In this document: positions 30,121 to 39,221 of the stretch, piece after piece
Numbering within the stretch: the stretch's first letter is position 1
Layout of the letters: each line of letters begins with the position of its first letter
Virus record (IMG/VR): IMGVR_UViG_3300021420_000066
Coordinates: 1-43,635 of that record
Origin: a virus
Strand: one strand, 5' to 3'
Length of the DNA: 43,635 nt
The notes under the pieces: generated by a model
What the model was told of the DNA's origin: nothing
Databases searched by the model: none
Seen by the model: the letters and a program-made list of their open reading frames with translations, nothing else
Position numbers and translations under genes: made by a program

Positions 30121-30506
30121 CAGACCCCCGGAATCACCGCGTTGAAGGCCGCCGACACCGCGTTGTTGATATCGGTGTCGGGAATATTGGGTTGAACCGT
30201 ATCGCCGGTCGATGTCGTAATCGGCACATAGTTGGTGGTAGCCGTCGTGGCATCGCTGACCACGGTCGCATTGGCCGCAGCGAGCAGGGCGAATTGACTT
30301 ACCCAAGTGGAAAAATTGGCTGGGTTGAGGATTTGCGCCACCTGATTCTTGCGCAGCAGATGCAGGGCCAGCGGCATCGTGCCCGAGATTGCCTCGGAGT
30401 TGATGTTCATGCAGGTACTGACCAGTGAGATTTGCACTCGGCCCTTGAAGATCGCGCTATTGGACAGGTTGAACGAGTCGGAAAGCGTCGGTGTACCGGC
30501 GGCCAT
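30120..30506 (-). CDS. Small virion-region protein
   Basis: 128 aa behind TAGGAG. LHLLRKNQVAQILNPANFST is helical; ends in Thr/Ala-rich sequence. Function unknown. Confidence 0.6.
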   Translation of the reverse strand: MAAGTPTLSDSFNLSNSAIFKGRVQISLVSTCMNINSEAISGTMPLALHLLRKNQVAQILNPANFSTWVSQFALLAAANATVVSDATTATTNYVPITTSTGDTVQPNIPDTDINNAVSAAFNAVIPGV

Positions 30507-30515
30507 TGTTGTCTC

Positions 30516-31196
30516 CTACATCATCACCAGTTTTGCAGCCCCTACCAAGGCCAGGGATGCTGCAACAAGATCGACCCCGACCGCCACCCAAGGCACACCC
30601 GCCCCGGTGGCCGTGAATGCGGCCGATGCAACGCCCGGCGACAGATACGCGCTGCCCGTCGACATGTCCTGGTTGTCCAGAAAAATGATCGTATTCGAAG
30701 TGGGGGTTGGTATCGCCGTGACGCCGCTGCCGCCGACGCCGATCATGATGGCTACCGGAATATCACTGGCATTGCTGGCAACGGTGACGCCAGCGGTGCC
30801 GCTTGCAGATGCCGCTGTGACGGCGGTGCCAAAGCTTTGTACTCCACTGAAGGACGCGCCATAGAACATCACCGTGGCACTGACGGCTGATGATGTCAGG
30901 GTGATCGCCTTGTTGGTGACAGCGGTGGGATTCAGCAAGCCCCAGATTTCGGCGCGGCCCAATCCACCGGATGGCGTGTTAATGGCGCCGAGAACACTTA
31001 ACGCCTGATTTGTCCCGGCCGCGTCCAAGTGAACGGCAGTGATCGGCACGGTATTGGTTTCTACCGCAATGAAAACCAGAAACGCGCCGAGGGTAAGCCC
31101 ATTGGTGATGCTTGTATTAGCCGTTCCGGTGTAGGTTCCGCTGGCAGTATTGACCAGCGAGGTTGCGGCCGATTTCTGATCGAAAGCGACGGTCAT
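30516..31196 (-). CDS. Beta-sandwich protein, paralogue of 28208-28906
   Basis: 226 aa. FLVFIAVETNTVPITAVHLD, WGLLNPTAVTNKAITLTSS, SFSGVQSFGTAVTAAS repeat the same order of strands as the neighbour gene. Low-complexity Ala/Thr/Ser. Probably another fibre-associated protein. TGATG overlap with the spike gene. Confidence 0.6.
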   Translation of the reverse strand: MTVAFDQKSAATSLVNTASGTYTGTANTSITNGLTLGAFLVFIAVETNTVPITAVHLDAAGTNQALSVLGAINTPSGGLGRAEIWGLLNPTAVTNKAITLTSSAVSATVMFYGASFSGVQSFGTAVTAASASGTAGVTVASNASDIPVAIMIGVGGSGVTAIPTPTSNTIIFLDNQDMSTGSAYLSPGVASAAFTATGAGVPWVAVGVDLVAASLALVGAAKLVMM

Positions 31197-32974
31197 CAGT
31201 AACCACCCTGAGCTGGGAAGATGTTGTTGGTGACGGTGCGGTACCAGTCGTTGATGGCTGGCGCGGTCAACAATGGATTCCAGTTATCTTTGCACTGTCC
31301 CGTTAGCGATGTCGATCCGAGCGTACCCCACCAGGCATTGCGAAAACCCTGCACGCCAGTCGAAATATAGCTCAGACCGGAAGGCACCGCCGCTCCGCTC
31401 TTCCCCAGCACGGTCGTATAGTAGTAACCGAGAACGTCGGTCTGAGTGATGGCCGCCTGAAAACCGAGCGTGTTGGAATTGTTCAATTCGATCGTGTTGG
31501 GCGTCGTGGTATTGGCCGACCCCGTTTGACTGCCGGTCCCGCCAAGCGAAGTTGCAAAATTATAAATGATATTGTTGTTAACGACGACACCATTGCCGCC
31601 CTGCCCAGTGGCACCCGCCTGGAACTGAATGCCGGTGCCAGTCCCGTAAGTGCCGCCAGAATACCCATGGGCCATGATGTTGAATTGGTGAACACAACCA
31701 TTGGCCCAATTATTCGACACCACGAGACCATAGCCGCCTTGTTGGGTGGAAATTCCGTGCCCAAAAATGCCTGCCCAATCGGTAGGATTCACGAACACAT
31801 TGTAGGTGTTCGACACAGTGAAGACACTTGGATGCCCGGACTCGACATGGCCAATCTCCATATCGAACGCGTTAAACGCGCCAAAATTATTGTAGCAGGT
31901 TCCCCCGGATCGCATCTGCGCTCCCTCTGCCACCGAGAGAATCGTGATGTTGCCCGACACGGTAGCCGGACCATTCCCCTCGCCGCCTGCATTCACCGGG
32001 TCGGTGAAGGCTGTAGCGTTCGGGTTGCTCTGAATATACATATTGCGGTTGCGTACCTGGGAGAAATTATCGGTCGGGATGCCAAGTTGAGGATTCCAGC
32101 CGCCCTGATCAGAATAATTACCGGTGAGAATGGGATTTTGAAAGAGCCAACTGAGCGTATTCTGATCGCCTTCGACCGTGGAATAGGCGCCGATGAACTG
32201 ATTGCGATTTAGAATGAGCGTTCCGCTGGCCGTCGTGCCGCTAGTAAGAGCTCCCGCAAATATATCGGTTGAAAAGAATGACCATTTGCAATCTTCCACC
32301 AGATGCCAAGTGTTCGCCGTCCCGTTGCCCCCGATGAAGGCGCCGATGATCGTTGATCCTTCCTGACCCGAAGAAAATGATCCATTGGCCGGGTCTCGAT
32401 CAAAGCAATAAAACTCGAGTCCGACCATCGCGGTATCTAGACCAATAAAGGCAGGAGTGCCGCCAAAACCACCAGAAAAGTTCAGGACCGGCCGCGCCCC
32501 TTTGGTATTGTCTCCCAAGAAGGGGCAAGGATAAGAAGTTATGAGGATGACGCCAGAATAGGAACCGTCGGCGTTGGTGACTTGGCCCGGTCCACCAACG
32601 TTGGGTGGATTGACTTTATCAGCGGTCCAACTGTCTCCCTTTTTCAACAAGAGCCAGTCGGGATTGCCTGATCGAAGCAAACTCTTGCCGCCACTGGCGC
32701 CGTTGATACTGGCTTTTGGCGAGGCTTGGGTACCCGTGTTGCTGTCGTTGCCTGTACTGGATGACACATAGACAAACCGCGTCCCAGTTCCGCTATAGCC
32801 AGATCCCTGCTGCAACAACTGAGTTGTGGTGAATGTCGGCGTGAACGTGGACCAGCCCGTGCCCGATGGTGGCGGCGGTGTCCCCTGGGTCGTCGTGATC
32901 ACTCCACCCAACGTCACCATGGCTTTAGTGCCCGTTGCATCGGTGACGGATGCGGTGATCGTGATATCCGACAT
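31196..32974 (-). CDS. Tail spike with beta-helix (polysaccharide lyase-like)
   Basis: 592 aa. N-terminal 30 residues (MSDITITASVTDATGTKAMV) form a short module shared with 32974-33237. Next, FVYVSSSTGNDSNTGTQASP (residues 67-86) is the classic start of pectate-lyase/tailspike helices; the body is rich in N, G and S with ladder-type VVNNN and LNRN repeats. Likely binds or cuts capsular or other surface polysaccharide. Start at the TGATG overlap. Confidence 0.8.
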   Translation of the reverse strand: MSDITITASVTDATGTKAMVTLGGVITTTQGTPPPPSGTGWSTFTPTFTTTQLLQQGSGYSGTGTRFVYVSSSTGNDSNTGTQASPKASINGASGGKSLLRSGNPDWLLLKKGDSWTADKVNPPNVGGPGQVTNADGSYSGVILITSYPCPFLGDNTKGARPVLNFSGGFGGTPAFIGLDTAMVGLEFYCFDRDPANGSFSSGQEGSTIIGAFIGGNGTANTWHLVEDCKWSFFSTDIFAGALTSGTTASGTLILNRNQFIGAYSTVEGDQNTLSWLFQNPILTGNYSDQGGWNPQLGIPTDNFSQVRNRNMYIQSNPNATAFTDPVNAGGEGNGPATVSGNITILSVAEGAQMRSGGTCYNNFGAFNAFDMEIGHVESGHPSVFTVSNTYNVFVNPTDWAGIFGHGISTQQGGYGLVVSNNWANGCVHQFNIMAHGYSGGTYGTGTGIQFQAGATGQGGNGVVVNNNIIYNFATSLGGTGSQTGSANTTTPNTIELNNSNTLGFQAAITQTDVLGYYYTTVLGKSGAAVPSGLSYISTGVQGFRNAWWGTLGSTSLTGQCKDNWNPLLTAPAINDWYRTVTNNIFPAQGGY

Positions 32975-33237
32975 CAGTATACAAAGGTCCACTGCCCCGG
33001 TTTGCCGGCGACCGGCGTCATCACCTGACCACCAGAGCTGACAGGCGTCGAGTAGGTATAGGGCGGCGTTCCTCCGGTCGGGGAGACAACCACGGTACGG
33101 GTGACGGGGGTGTCTGAGGTGATCGGCGTGCATGTGGCGCCGACAATCATGGTAGTGCCGAGATAGGCTGCGAGACTGAAACTGCCGGTAACGCCTGCGG
33201 TGTCGGTGACGGTGCCGGTGATGTTGACGGATGACAT
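32974..33237 (-). CDS. Short Ig-like anchor protein
   Basis: 87 aa. MSSVNITGTVTDTAGVTGSF is similar to the spike N-terminus; the rest is Ig/FN-like (GGTPPYTYSTPVSSGGQVMT, GQWTFVY). May dock the spike, or be a duplicate of its attachment module. Confidence 0.6.
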   Translation of the reverse strand: MSSVNITGTVTDTAGVTGSFSLAAYLGTTMIVGATCTPITSDTPVTRTVVVSPTGGTPPYTYSTPVSSGGQVMTPVAGKPGQWTFVY

Positions 33238-33248
33238 GGGTTTTTCCT

Positions 33249-34223
33249 TTATTGCAGCCGGTGTACTGAGATCGTCGAGTCCTTGGAATTTCCGGTGGCG
33301 TTGAACTGCATCTTGGCGGTAGTGGTGCTGGCACTACAGTCGATCCTGATGTTCGCCACCGGACTGGCAAGGAACCCGGACAATGATATAGTAATCTGTA
33401 AATTAGCCGCAGGAAGCACGGTCTGCGCGCTACTTATGATCGTGGTGCCATCCCATAGTTTGCAGTTGTATCTCGGGGCGGCGGCGGTATCGGTCAATGT
33501 GATAGTGCCGGACGCCCACCACGTTCCTGTAGTGCCTTGGGCCACTGTTGGGCCGTTGAAATACACCGTGATGGTGCCGCTGTTCATCGCCACGTCGGCA
33601 CCGAGCGAATTGGTGATTCCGGTCGACTTCAGCGAGATCACGCCGACGCTGGATTGCAGCGTCACGTTGTCAGGCTCCATGCATCCAAACTGCGTGAATG
33701 ACGCCTGCTGACACCGGATGTCGTTGACGCTGTTGAAGATGCCGGTACCGGAATTGAGCGTGAAGGCGCCGGTGTTGCCGGCGATCGAGGTGACACCGGC
33801 GGCCGACGCCAGTGTCGACACCTGCACATTTTTCAACTGACCCGAGGCAGCCTGATCCTGAATCAGAACGAGGTCAGTACCGGCAGGCGAGGCCTTGTTG
33901 GTCAGGGCTCCGATGGTCGAATAGATCGGCGATGCGGTGACGCCGGAGAAGTTGCCGAGTAGCGACCATGCGGTGCCGGTGAACAGCGACGGGTTTGGAT
34001 AGGTGCCGGTCAACTGGCCGCCTGCCGGACCCGACGGCGGGAAACTGCCGGTGAGGCAGCCAAAGCCGGCATCCGCAATCTGGGTGGTAGAGAAGAATTT
34101 GGTGCAATCGCCGGGAATCGGCGCTGGCCCGATCACACTGACCGGAGATTGTGCCCATACCGGGTTACCTCCCAGCAAAACGAGGGCGAGAATTGCCCTA
34201 GCTGTAATATTCGAGCAGGACAA
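33249..34223 (-). CDS. Secreted fibre-like protein
   Basis: 324 aa from a TTG start (34221-34223); no in-frame ATG nearby. Signal-peptide-like ITARAILALVLLGGNPVWAQ, then GPAGGQLTGTYPNPSLFTGT (a phage fibre collagen/GDLTGTYPNP motif), then long beta sequence. Overlaps the previous gene by 26 nt. Confidence 0.65.
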   Translation of the reverse strand: MSCSNITARAILALVLLGGNPVWAQSPVSVIGPAPIPGDCTKFFSTTQIADAGFGCLTGSFPPSGPAGGQLTGTYPNPSLFTGTAWSLLGNFSGVTASPIYSTIGALTNKASPAGTDLVLIQDQAASGQLKNVQVSTLASAAGVTSIAGNTGAFTLNSGTGIFNSVNDIRCQQASFTQFGCMEPDNVTLQSSVGVISLKSTGITNSLGADVAMNSGTITVYFNGPTVAQGTTGTWWASGTITLTDTAAAPRYNCKLWDGTTIISSAQTVLPAANLQITISLSGFLASPVANIRIDCSASTTTAKMQFNATGNSKDSTISVHRLQ

Positions 34224-34506
34224 TGACGTTGCTCCCTGCGCTCGACGCGACCGCGTTCATACCGTTGGTCCACGCCGGCGTGTTGGGCGGGCCGAACATC
34301 ACGCCCTGCAGCGGCTGGATCGCCACCGAGCCGGCGCCGTTGACCGCGGCGTTGATCCCGGTAGGCGACACCCACAAGGTAATGGATGCTGACGGGTTAA
34401 ATACGTAGATGCCGGCGCGCTGGTTGTTGACGCTGGCGACCTGCACGCTGGCGTTGGAGACCGTTGGCGCGGACAGGGCATTGGGCGATGGGTAGGTGCT
34501 GGCCAT
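34198..34506 (-). CDS. Small structural-type protein, paralogue of 1519-1926
   Basis: 102 aa. AGIYVFNPSASITLWVSPTG and the end VIVLLEYYS match the pattern of the product of 1519-1926 (without signal peptide). ATGA overlap region with the upstream gene. Confidence 0.6.
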   Translation of the reverse strand: MASTYPSPNALSAPTVSNASVQVASVNNQRAGIYVFNPSASITLWVSPTGINAAVNGAGSVAIQPLQGVMFGPPNTPAWTNGMNAVASSAGSNVIVLLEYYS

Positions 34507-35009
34507 CAGAACTGATACCCGCTCGAATTAACGTTGACCGCAGTGGCGGTGGCATCCGCCGTGGTGGTGATAGTGATGGCGGTGTTGATGGCGCTCGACG
34601 GTAGGCAGGGCGTGAAGGTCGGCGACACGCTGCCGGGCGCTGTCAACTGGAAGGTCTCCGAGCCGCCGGCAAGGCCCGCAACCGTGATCGGACCGACGGC
34701 GCCGGTGCCGGAGGCCGACACGGTGAAGCTGCACAGCCAGGTCCGCTGTGTCGCCGAGGCGGCAAGCGTAGCTACCACCGCGCCTGTCGTGCCGGAGGCG
34801 TTGCCGACGATCTGGGTCGAGCCGGTGGGCGCGCCGGTGCCGCCCGAGGTGCAGGTGTTGCCGTTGAGGTCGACCACGCAGGCGTTGAAACCGCCGGCGG
34901 TGTAGGGGTTGGTCAGCGCCGAGCCGCAGGCCGAGACCGTGAAGCATTCGCTGGCCGCGATGGCAGGGGAGATGCCGAGCAGCAGAGCCGCTATGATGTA
35001 CCGTATCAT
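34506..35009 (-). CDS. Secreted Cys-rich beta protein
   Basis: 167 aa. Signal peptide MIRYIIAALLLGISPAIAAS; mature part with six Cys (ECFTVSACGS, ACVVDLNGNTC, WLC, PCLP) and long Thr/Ala-rich strands. Disulfides in the periplasm are likely. Strong GAGG before the ATG. Role unknown. Confidence 0.6.
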   Translation of the reverse strand: MIRYIIAALLLGISPAIAASECFTVSACGSALTNPYTAGGFNACVVDLNGNTCTSGGTGAPTGSTQIVGNASGTTGAVVATLAASATQRTWLCSFTVSASGTGAVGPITVAGLAGGSETFQLTAPGSVSPTFTPCLPSSAINTAITITTTADATATAVNVNSSGYQF

Positions 35010-35010
35010 G

Positions 35011-35175
35011 TTACCTCCCTTTGGAGCGGCGGGATGACTTTTTTACCACGGCATTTGCGGCCCGAATCGCCTCGCCCTTCGTCCTGCCGCGCTTCAACAT
35101 GCTCGCTTCGACGTGTGCCCACTGCCGTTTCTTCTTCGGCGTGGTGGCCTTCTTGGTAAAGCGCTCTGCGGGCAT
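35011..35175 (-). CDS. 54-aa basic protein
   Basis: TAA at 35011-35013, ATG at 35173-35175 overlapping the upstream stop (TGATG). KKATTPKKKRQWAHVEASML is the common small ATTPKKQRQWxHV family of rhizobia and phages. Possibly DNA-associated; not characterised here. Confidence 0.65.
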   Translation of the reverse strand: MPAERFTKKATTPKKKRQWAHVEASMLKRGRTKGEAIRAANAVVKKSSRRSKGR

Positions 35176-35438
35176 CAGCCCCTCCTGAAGTAAAGCAGCG
35201 TCTGCGGGATCACGAATACCACACTAAAGGCGATTGCGGCATAGAGACGGTCCCTCGAGGGGTCATAGATGGTCCAGAGCCATATTGCCGAGCCGGTCAG
35301 CACCGCGATCAGCAAAAGCACCCGCGTGGCGCAGATTGCGGCCACGGTGCGGGCCATTTCGACGAAAGACGGCGTGATATCCTCGTCTTTCTGAGGTCCG
35401 GGCTGGGTTGGTGTGAATAATGGGGTTGGATCGGTCAT
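35175..35438 (-). CDS. 87-aa two-helix membrane protein
   Basis: ATG 35436-35438 overlapping the HNH gene stop (ATGA). Two hydrophobic segments (ICATRVLLLIAVLTGSAIWL and YAAIAFSVVFVIPQTLLYF). Holin-like topology but distant from the endolysin. Confidence 0.6.
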   Translation of the reverse strand: MTDPTPLFTPTQPGPQKDEDITPSFVEMARTVAAICATRVLLLIAVLTGSAIWLWTIYDPSRDRLYAAIAFSVVFVIPQTLLYFRRG

Positions 35439-35914
35439 GGAATATGTTTCCAGCTTTTTCGATGCCTGATGAATGAGATTGTGGCCGGTGATACCGACAA
35501 TTCTTTTGCCCAAGATGCATTAGTCCGAGTCGGGGTATTTCTAATTTCAGTAACGATGTCGGCGCTCAGAAGTGACGTGGGAGAACGATGGTGCTTGGAG
35601 CCAGCGCGCATATTTTTACGGCCCTTTTGTACTGCATCGCGCATATTGTCCGAATGCGTGCCCAAAAACAGATGATCTGGATTGACGCACAGGCCGACAT
35701 CACATTTATGCAAAACATGCATTCCCGCCGGGGCTTCTCCGCGGTGGAGATGCCAAGATATTCTATGGGCACCTGCAGTTTTCCCTGGACCAATGTTCAT
35801 GCACCCGTAGGCATCTTTACGGCGCCCAGACGACTGAGTGGCGCCAAACCATAACCAGCAACCCGAATTTGGTTCCGGGATGTATTTTGCATCAAATCTC
35901 TCTTGAAGGTTCAT
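35435..35914 (-). CDS. HNH endonuclease, second copy
   Basis: 159 aa. YIPEPNSGCWLWFGA, HRISWHLHRGEAPAG, HVLHKCDVGLCVNPDHLFLG (H-N-H core) and a C-terminal helix-turn-helix (WAKELSVSPATISFIRHRKS). Paralogue of 40401-40826. Inserted between a small protein (ATGA overlap at 35911) and the membrane protein. Likely selfish; target unknown. Confidence 0.85.
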   Translation of the reverse strand: MNLQERFDAKYIPEPNSGCWLWFGATQSSGRRKDAYGCMNIGPGKTAGAHRISWHLHRGEAPAGMHVLHKCDVGLCVNPDHLFLGTHSDNMRDAVQKGRKNMRAGSKHHRSPTSLLSADIVTEIRNTPTRTNASWAKELSVSPATISFIRHRKSWKHIP

Positions 35915-36102
35915 TTGAAAAACCCTTTATCGTCTTCTCCGCCTTGAATGCGATGCCGGATTGCGAGCAATTTGGTGCCGGCATTGATAGCACTTAGCTT
36001 ATCCGCCTTGCTCGCCTTGTTGGATCGGACGATTTTGCGCACCGCCGTCTCCAATTCGTCGAGGAAATCGCTGTCCGGCTTGATGCCGTTCACCTCGGTC
36101 AT
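35911..36102 (-). CDS. 63-aa helical protein
   Basis: DELETAVRKIVRSNKASKAD, then KLSAINAGTKLLAIRHRI. Helical, DNA-binding-like, typical of small phage proteins sometimes labelled small terminase; there is no direct evidence for that. Acidic and Lys ends. ATGA overlaps on both sides. Confidence 0.5.
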   Translation of the reverse strand: MTEVNGIKPDSDFLDELETAVRKIVRSNKASKADKLSAINAGTKLLAIRHRIQGGEDDKGFFK

Positions 36103-37616
36103 GGGCCACCCGATGCAAGCGGCGAGGTCAGAGCCGAGCGCGCCGCTTGGGCGGCGGGTAAAGCGCGCGCTTCGGCCTGTGCCGGCGCAATCGCCGCAGC
36201 TACCGGCGCCCCCATTGGCGATTCGCTCTTGATCAGTTGCTCCAATTCCTTGATCTGCCTGCTTGTCAGGTATTCGCCGAGATATTTTGAGATCAGTCCG
36301 GTGCCGGCCACAGCGGCGGCGGCAGGCACACCGCCAGCAAAGCCGGCAACGATCGTCGTGCCGGATGATACGGGACCGGCAGGCGCATATTTACCCGCAT
36401 GTCGCGTTGTATTGGTCAGCCACGTTCCGAGAACAATTTCTTCCATCTTGTCCTTGGCCTCTTGCGACATGCCGCGCGATTTCTTGTCGCTGGACAGGAT
36501 GCGGTTGATCTCCTGCCGTGCGGTATTGATGCGATTCGCGCCTGTACCGGATACGCCGGCCCGACGCTGGCCCTTTATCGAGCCTTCCTCGATGGTTTCC
36601 AGTTGCTTGTTGGTGGCCCACAGGCTTTGCGCATATCGCAGCGCCTGCGCGTCCTCCTGCGGATTGCCGGACATGACGAATTTCGGGTCAACACGCATGA
36701 AATAATCGTCGATTGCGTCGATGGCCCTGTCGGCTGCTTCGGCTTCGGCCGGGTTTGCCTTATACTTGCCGAGTGCTTTGCGCACCGCATCGATGCCCTG
36801 GATCGAACCGCCACTGGTCTTAAGTTCATCGACAAGTTGAAGCGTAACGGCGCCAGATGCGCCAGGGAAATTCCTGAAACCAGCTCCGATAAGATCGGTC
36901 TTGATCTCTCCCGTCAAAACGTCCATCCCGGCCGGTGATATCCTGACGTTGGATTCTTCCAGCGCCTTGTAGATTTGCGACGACGCCGCCTTGGTCTCGG
37001 TACGGCCCGGCAATTCTGCCGCCAGTTTCGATAGACCGCGCTCTGACGCTGCCAATCCGCCGACACCGCCGCCCAATACCGCGCCGCCGACACGCAGCGC
37101 GGCCTCTGCACCGCCGCCCAAGTCCGCTTTTTTGGCAAACTCGCCCGCACTTTCCGAAAAGATCGATGACAGCGCGCCGAGAGCTATTTTCAGCGCCGTG
37201 CTACCAACACCAGGATAGGTCGCGGGATTGCCCAAGGTCTCGAAGATAGCCCCAGCGTAACGACCGGGGTCGGTCTCAGGCTTGGCCTCGATGTGAGCAG
37301 CCTTGGTGATCTGCTCGCCATAGGTCGGATCAGGTTTTGGGGGCTCTGATCCGGTGATGTCGGCCTTCAGTTTCTGGAAATGTTTCGACGGGCCAAACGG
37401 TCCCATCACCGCCTCGCCCATCGTGCCGGCAAAATCGGCGACGCCGCGCAGTAGGCCCTTCGTCCCTTCCTCGCCGACATCGGCCACCGAACGATCCTGC
37501 TCCGGCGCGGCTCCTGCATTCAGCTTTGCAAGGAGGCCGGGGTCGGTGACAGGCTTCGGAGCCGCGCCGGAATTAAGCTGCGCCAGAATATCCGGATCGG
37601 TGACAGGCTTCGGCAT
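36099..37616 (-). CDS. Internal virion / ejection protein
   Basis: 505 aa. Starts with a repeated PKPVTDP-I/L-LA-LN motif (MPKPVTDPDILAQLN and PKPVTDPGLLAKLN), a feature of podovirus ejection proteins. Hydrophobic Gly/Ala helices (IALGALSSIFSESAGEFAKK and VAGFAGGVPAAAAVAGTGLI) could insert into host membrane. C-terminal Ala/Gln-rich tail. With the next two genes this forms the ejectosome-type set. Confidence 0.7.
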   Translation of the reverse strand: MPKPVTDPDILAQLNSGAAPKPVTDPGLLAKLNAGAAPEQDRSVADVGEEGTKGLLRGVADFAGTMGEAVMGPFGPSKHFQKLKADITGSEPPKPDPTYGEQITKAAHIEAKPETDPGRYAGAIFETLGNPATYPGVGSTALKIALGALSSIFSESAGEFAKKADLGGGAEAALRVGGAVLGGGVGGLAASERGLSKLAAELPGRTETKAASSQIYKALEESNVRISPAGMDVLTGEIKTDLIGAGFRNFPGASGAVTLQLVDELKTSGGSIQGIDAVRKALGKYKANPAEAEAADRAIDAIDDYFMRVDPKFVMSGNPQEDAQALRYAQSLWATNKQLETIEEGSIKGQRRAGVSGTGANRINTARQEINRILSSDKKSRGMSQEAKDKMEEIVLGTWLTNTTRHAGKYAPAGPVSSGTTIVAGFAGGVPAAAAVAGTGLISKYLGEYLTSRQIKELEQLIKSESPMGAPVAAAIAPAQAEARALPAAQAARSALTSPLASGGP

Positions 37617-39205
37617 TACTGTTCAAACCATTGGCCGTCTTGCTTGAAGTAGGTCTTTCCGTTGATGGTCTTGGTTTCGGTACCGCCAGTCTGTGTAGTC
37701 GCGGCGGGAGGTGTGCCGTGCGATCCGGTGTAGCGGTTTTCGCCGCCGGGACCGAGCGTCTGGAAATTTGGAATGGCGTGCAGGCGAAAATTGATCAAGC
37801 GCTGCACTTCATCAAGCGATGCGTTCAATTCCTTGACGCCGTAATTGGCGTTGATCTGTTCGTTGGCCAGTTTCCACGCCGGTTCGGTCGGGGCATAGCC
37901 GCCATTGGCGAGGTTGGCAAACTCTTCCTTCAGGGTATTGACGGCGGAAACGTATTTGGCGGCCAGTTGTCCGTTCGGAGTGTTGCCCTGAGTCTGAATG
38001 TAGGCATCCAGTTTGGCCTTGTTGAGGAACGGAACGCCGCTGTTCTTCATCTGATCGGCGAGCGACTTCACCTCGTCGATGGTGTTGACGACGCTGTTGG
38101 CGAGGCCCGAATATCGCGTCATCTGCGGCCCGTTCAGCGACTGGATTTGCTTTTCGGCGGCCTTGTACTCAAGCTGCGCCTTGGCGAGGTCAAAGCCTTG
38201 CGAGGCCAGATATGACCGCACCGCCGGCTGCATCCGGTACAGCCCCGTCATGACCGGAGACTGTTCGCCCGCGATGATGGCGTCGCCGATCGCCTTGGCG
38301 TTAGCTTGTTGTTCGGCGGAGTTGGCTCCACCGGTGCCCTTCTTGCCCTCGTTGTAGGCCCCGAGGTCGCCCTGCTCTTTGATGTGTTTGAGTTTCAGTT
38401 GCTGGTCCGCCGTCCACGGCTGCCCGGTTTTAGGATTGACGCCGTTGGGATCGAGATCGCCGCTCGCTATCCGTTCGTATGTCAGCCGCTTCTGTGCCTT
38501 CTCGTTCTCCAGAGTCTTGTTGAGCTGTTCGGTCGACAATTCCAGCTTGCCGGTGTTCTTCACACCGGCCTCATAAATCTTTCCTACCATCGTGAAGTTC
38601 TTCGCCGCGGCTGCGTCGTACATGATCGGGTCGTGGTACTGCGTGGCGATCAGTTGGATCGCGGACATCTGCTCGTCGATGTTGTGCTGGTTGTTCTCCA
38701 GCGCCAGCTTGTATTGCTCCAGCACGGTGTGGTTGTTGAGGATGGTCTGCTTGGTCTTCTCCTGCCACTCTTTGGTCGCCGCCTCGTACTGCGCGAGGTT
38801 TCCGCTCTGCCAACCGTTGACCGCGGCACCAAATGCTCCGAGCGCAGCGCCGCCGGGCTGCCGGGTGCATCGGGTGGAGATGGCGCCGAGCACCGCCATG
38901 GCGGAGGCAAACTCCAGCGAGTTCTTCTGGAAATCCCTGTAATCCGGTGGTGGCTCTTTCTGCTGCTGCAACTGCGGCACCTGCGGGCGCTGCGATTCGG
39001 CTCTTCGCAGTTGGCCCATCGGACCTGCCAGCGCCTGACGCTCCCTTGCCTGATCGGCCTGCGCCTGCTGCTGCACGTCCTCGAGGCCGGGTGGCGCCAG
39101 TGGCGACGAGTTAGGGACAACACCCTGCTGCGACGTGAAATTGCCCTGCATCTGTCCGGTCGGAGAGAAGACGGCGGGTGCAAGTGCTGCCTGGTCGTCT
39201 GCCAT
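37616..39205 (-). CDS. Internal virion protein, coiled-coil
   Basis: 529 aa, long helical stretches (NLAQYEAATKEWQEKTKQTI, LENEKAQKRLTYERIASGDL) and Gln-rich N-terminus. Matches the middle ejection protein (gp15-like) in order. ATG behind an AACGATGG region; coupled TA(A)TG-type join to the next gene. Confidence 0.7.
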   Translation of the reverse strand: MADDQAALAPAVFSPTGQMQGNFTSQQGVVPNSSPLAPPGLEDVQQQAQADQARERQALAGPMGQLRRAESQRPQVPQLQQQKEPPPDYRDFQKNSLEFASAMAVLGAISTRCTRQPGGAALGAFGAAVNGWQSGNLAQYEAATKEWQEKTKQTILNNHTVLEQYKLALENNQHNIDEQMSAIQLIATQYHDPIMYDAAAAKNFTMVGKIYEAGVKNTGKLELSTEQLNKTLENEKAQKRLTYERIASGDLDPNGVNPKTGQPWTADQQLKLKHIKEQGDLGAYNEGKKGTGGANSAEQQANAKAIGDAIIAGEQSPVMTGLYRMQPAVRSYLASQGFDLAKAQLEYKAAEKQIQSLNGPQMTRYSGLANSVVNTIDEVKSLADQMKNSGVPFLNKAKLDAYIQTQGNTPNGQLAAKYVSAVNTLKEEFANLANGGYAPTEPAWKLANEQINANYGVKELNASLDEVQRLINFRLHAIPNFQTLGPGGENRYTGSHGTPPAATTQTGGTETKTINGKTYFKQDGQWFEQ

Positions 39206-39221
39206 CGTTACACCAGCCTCA

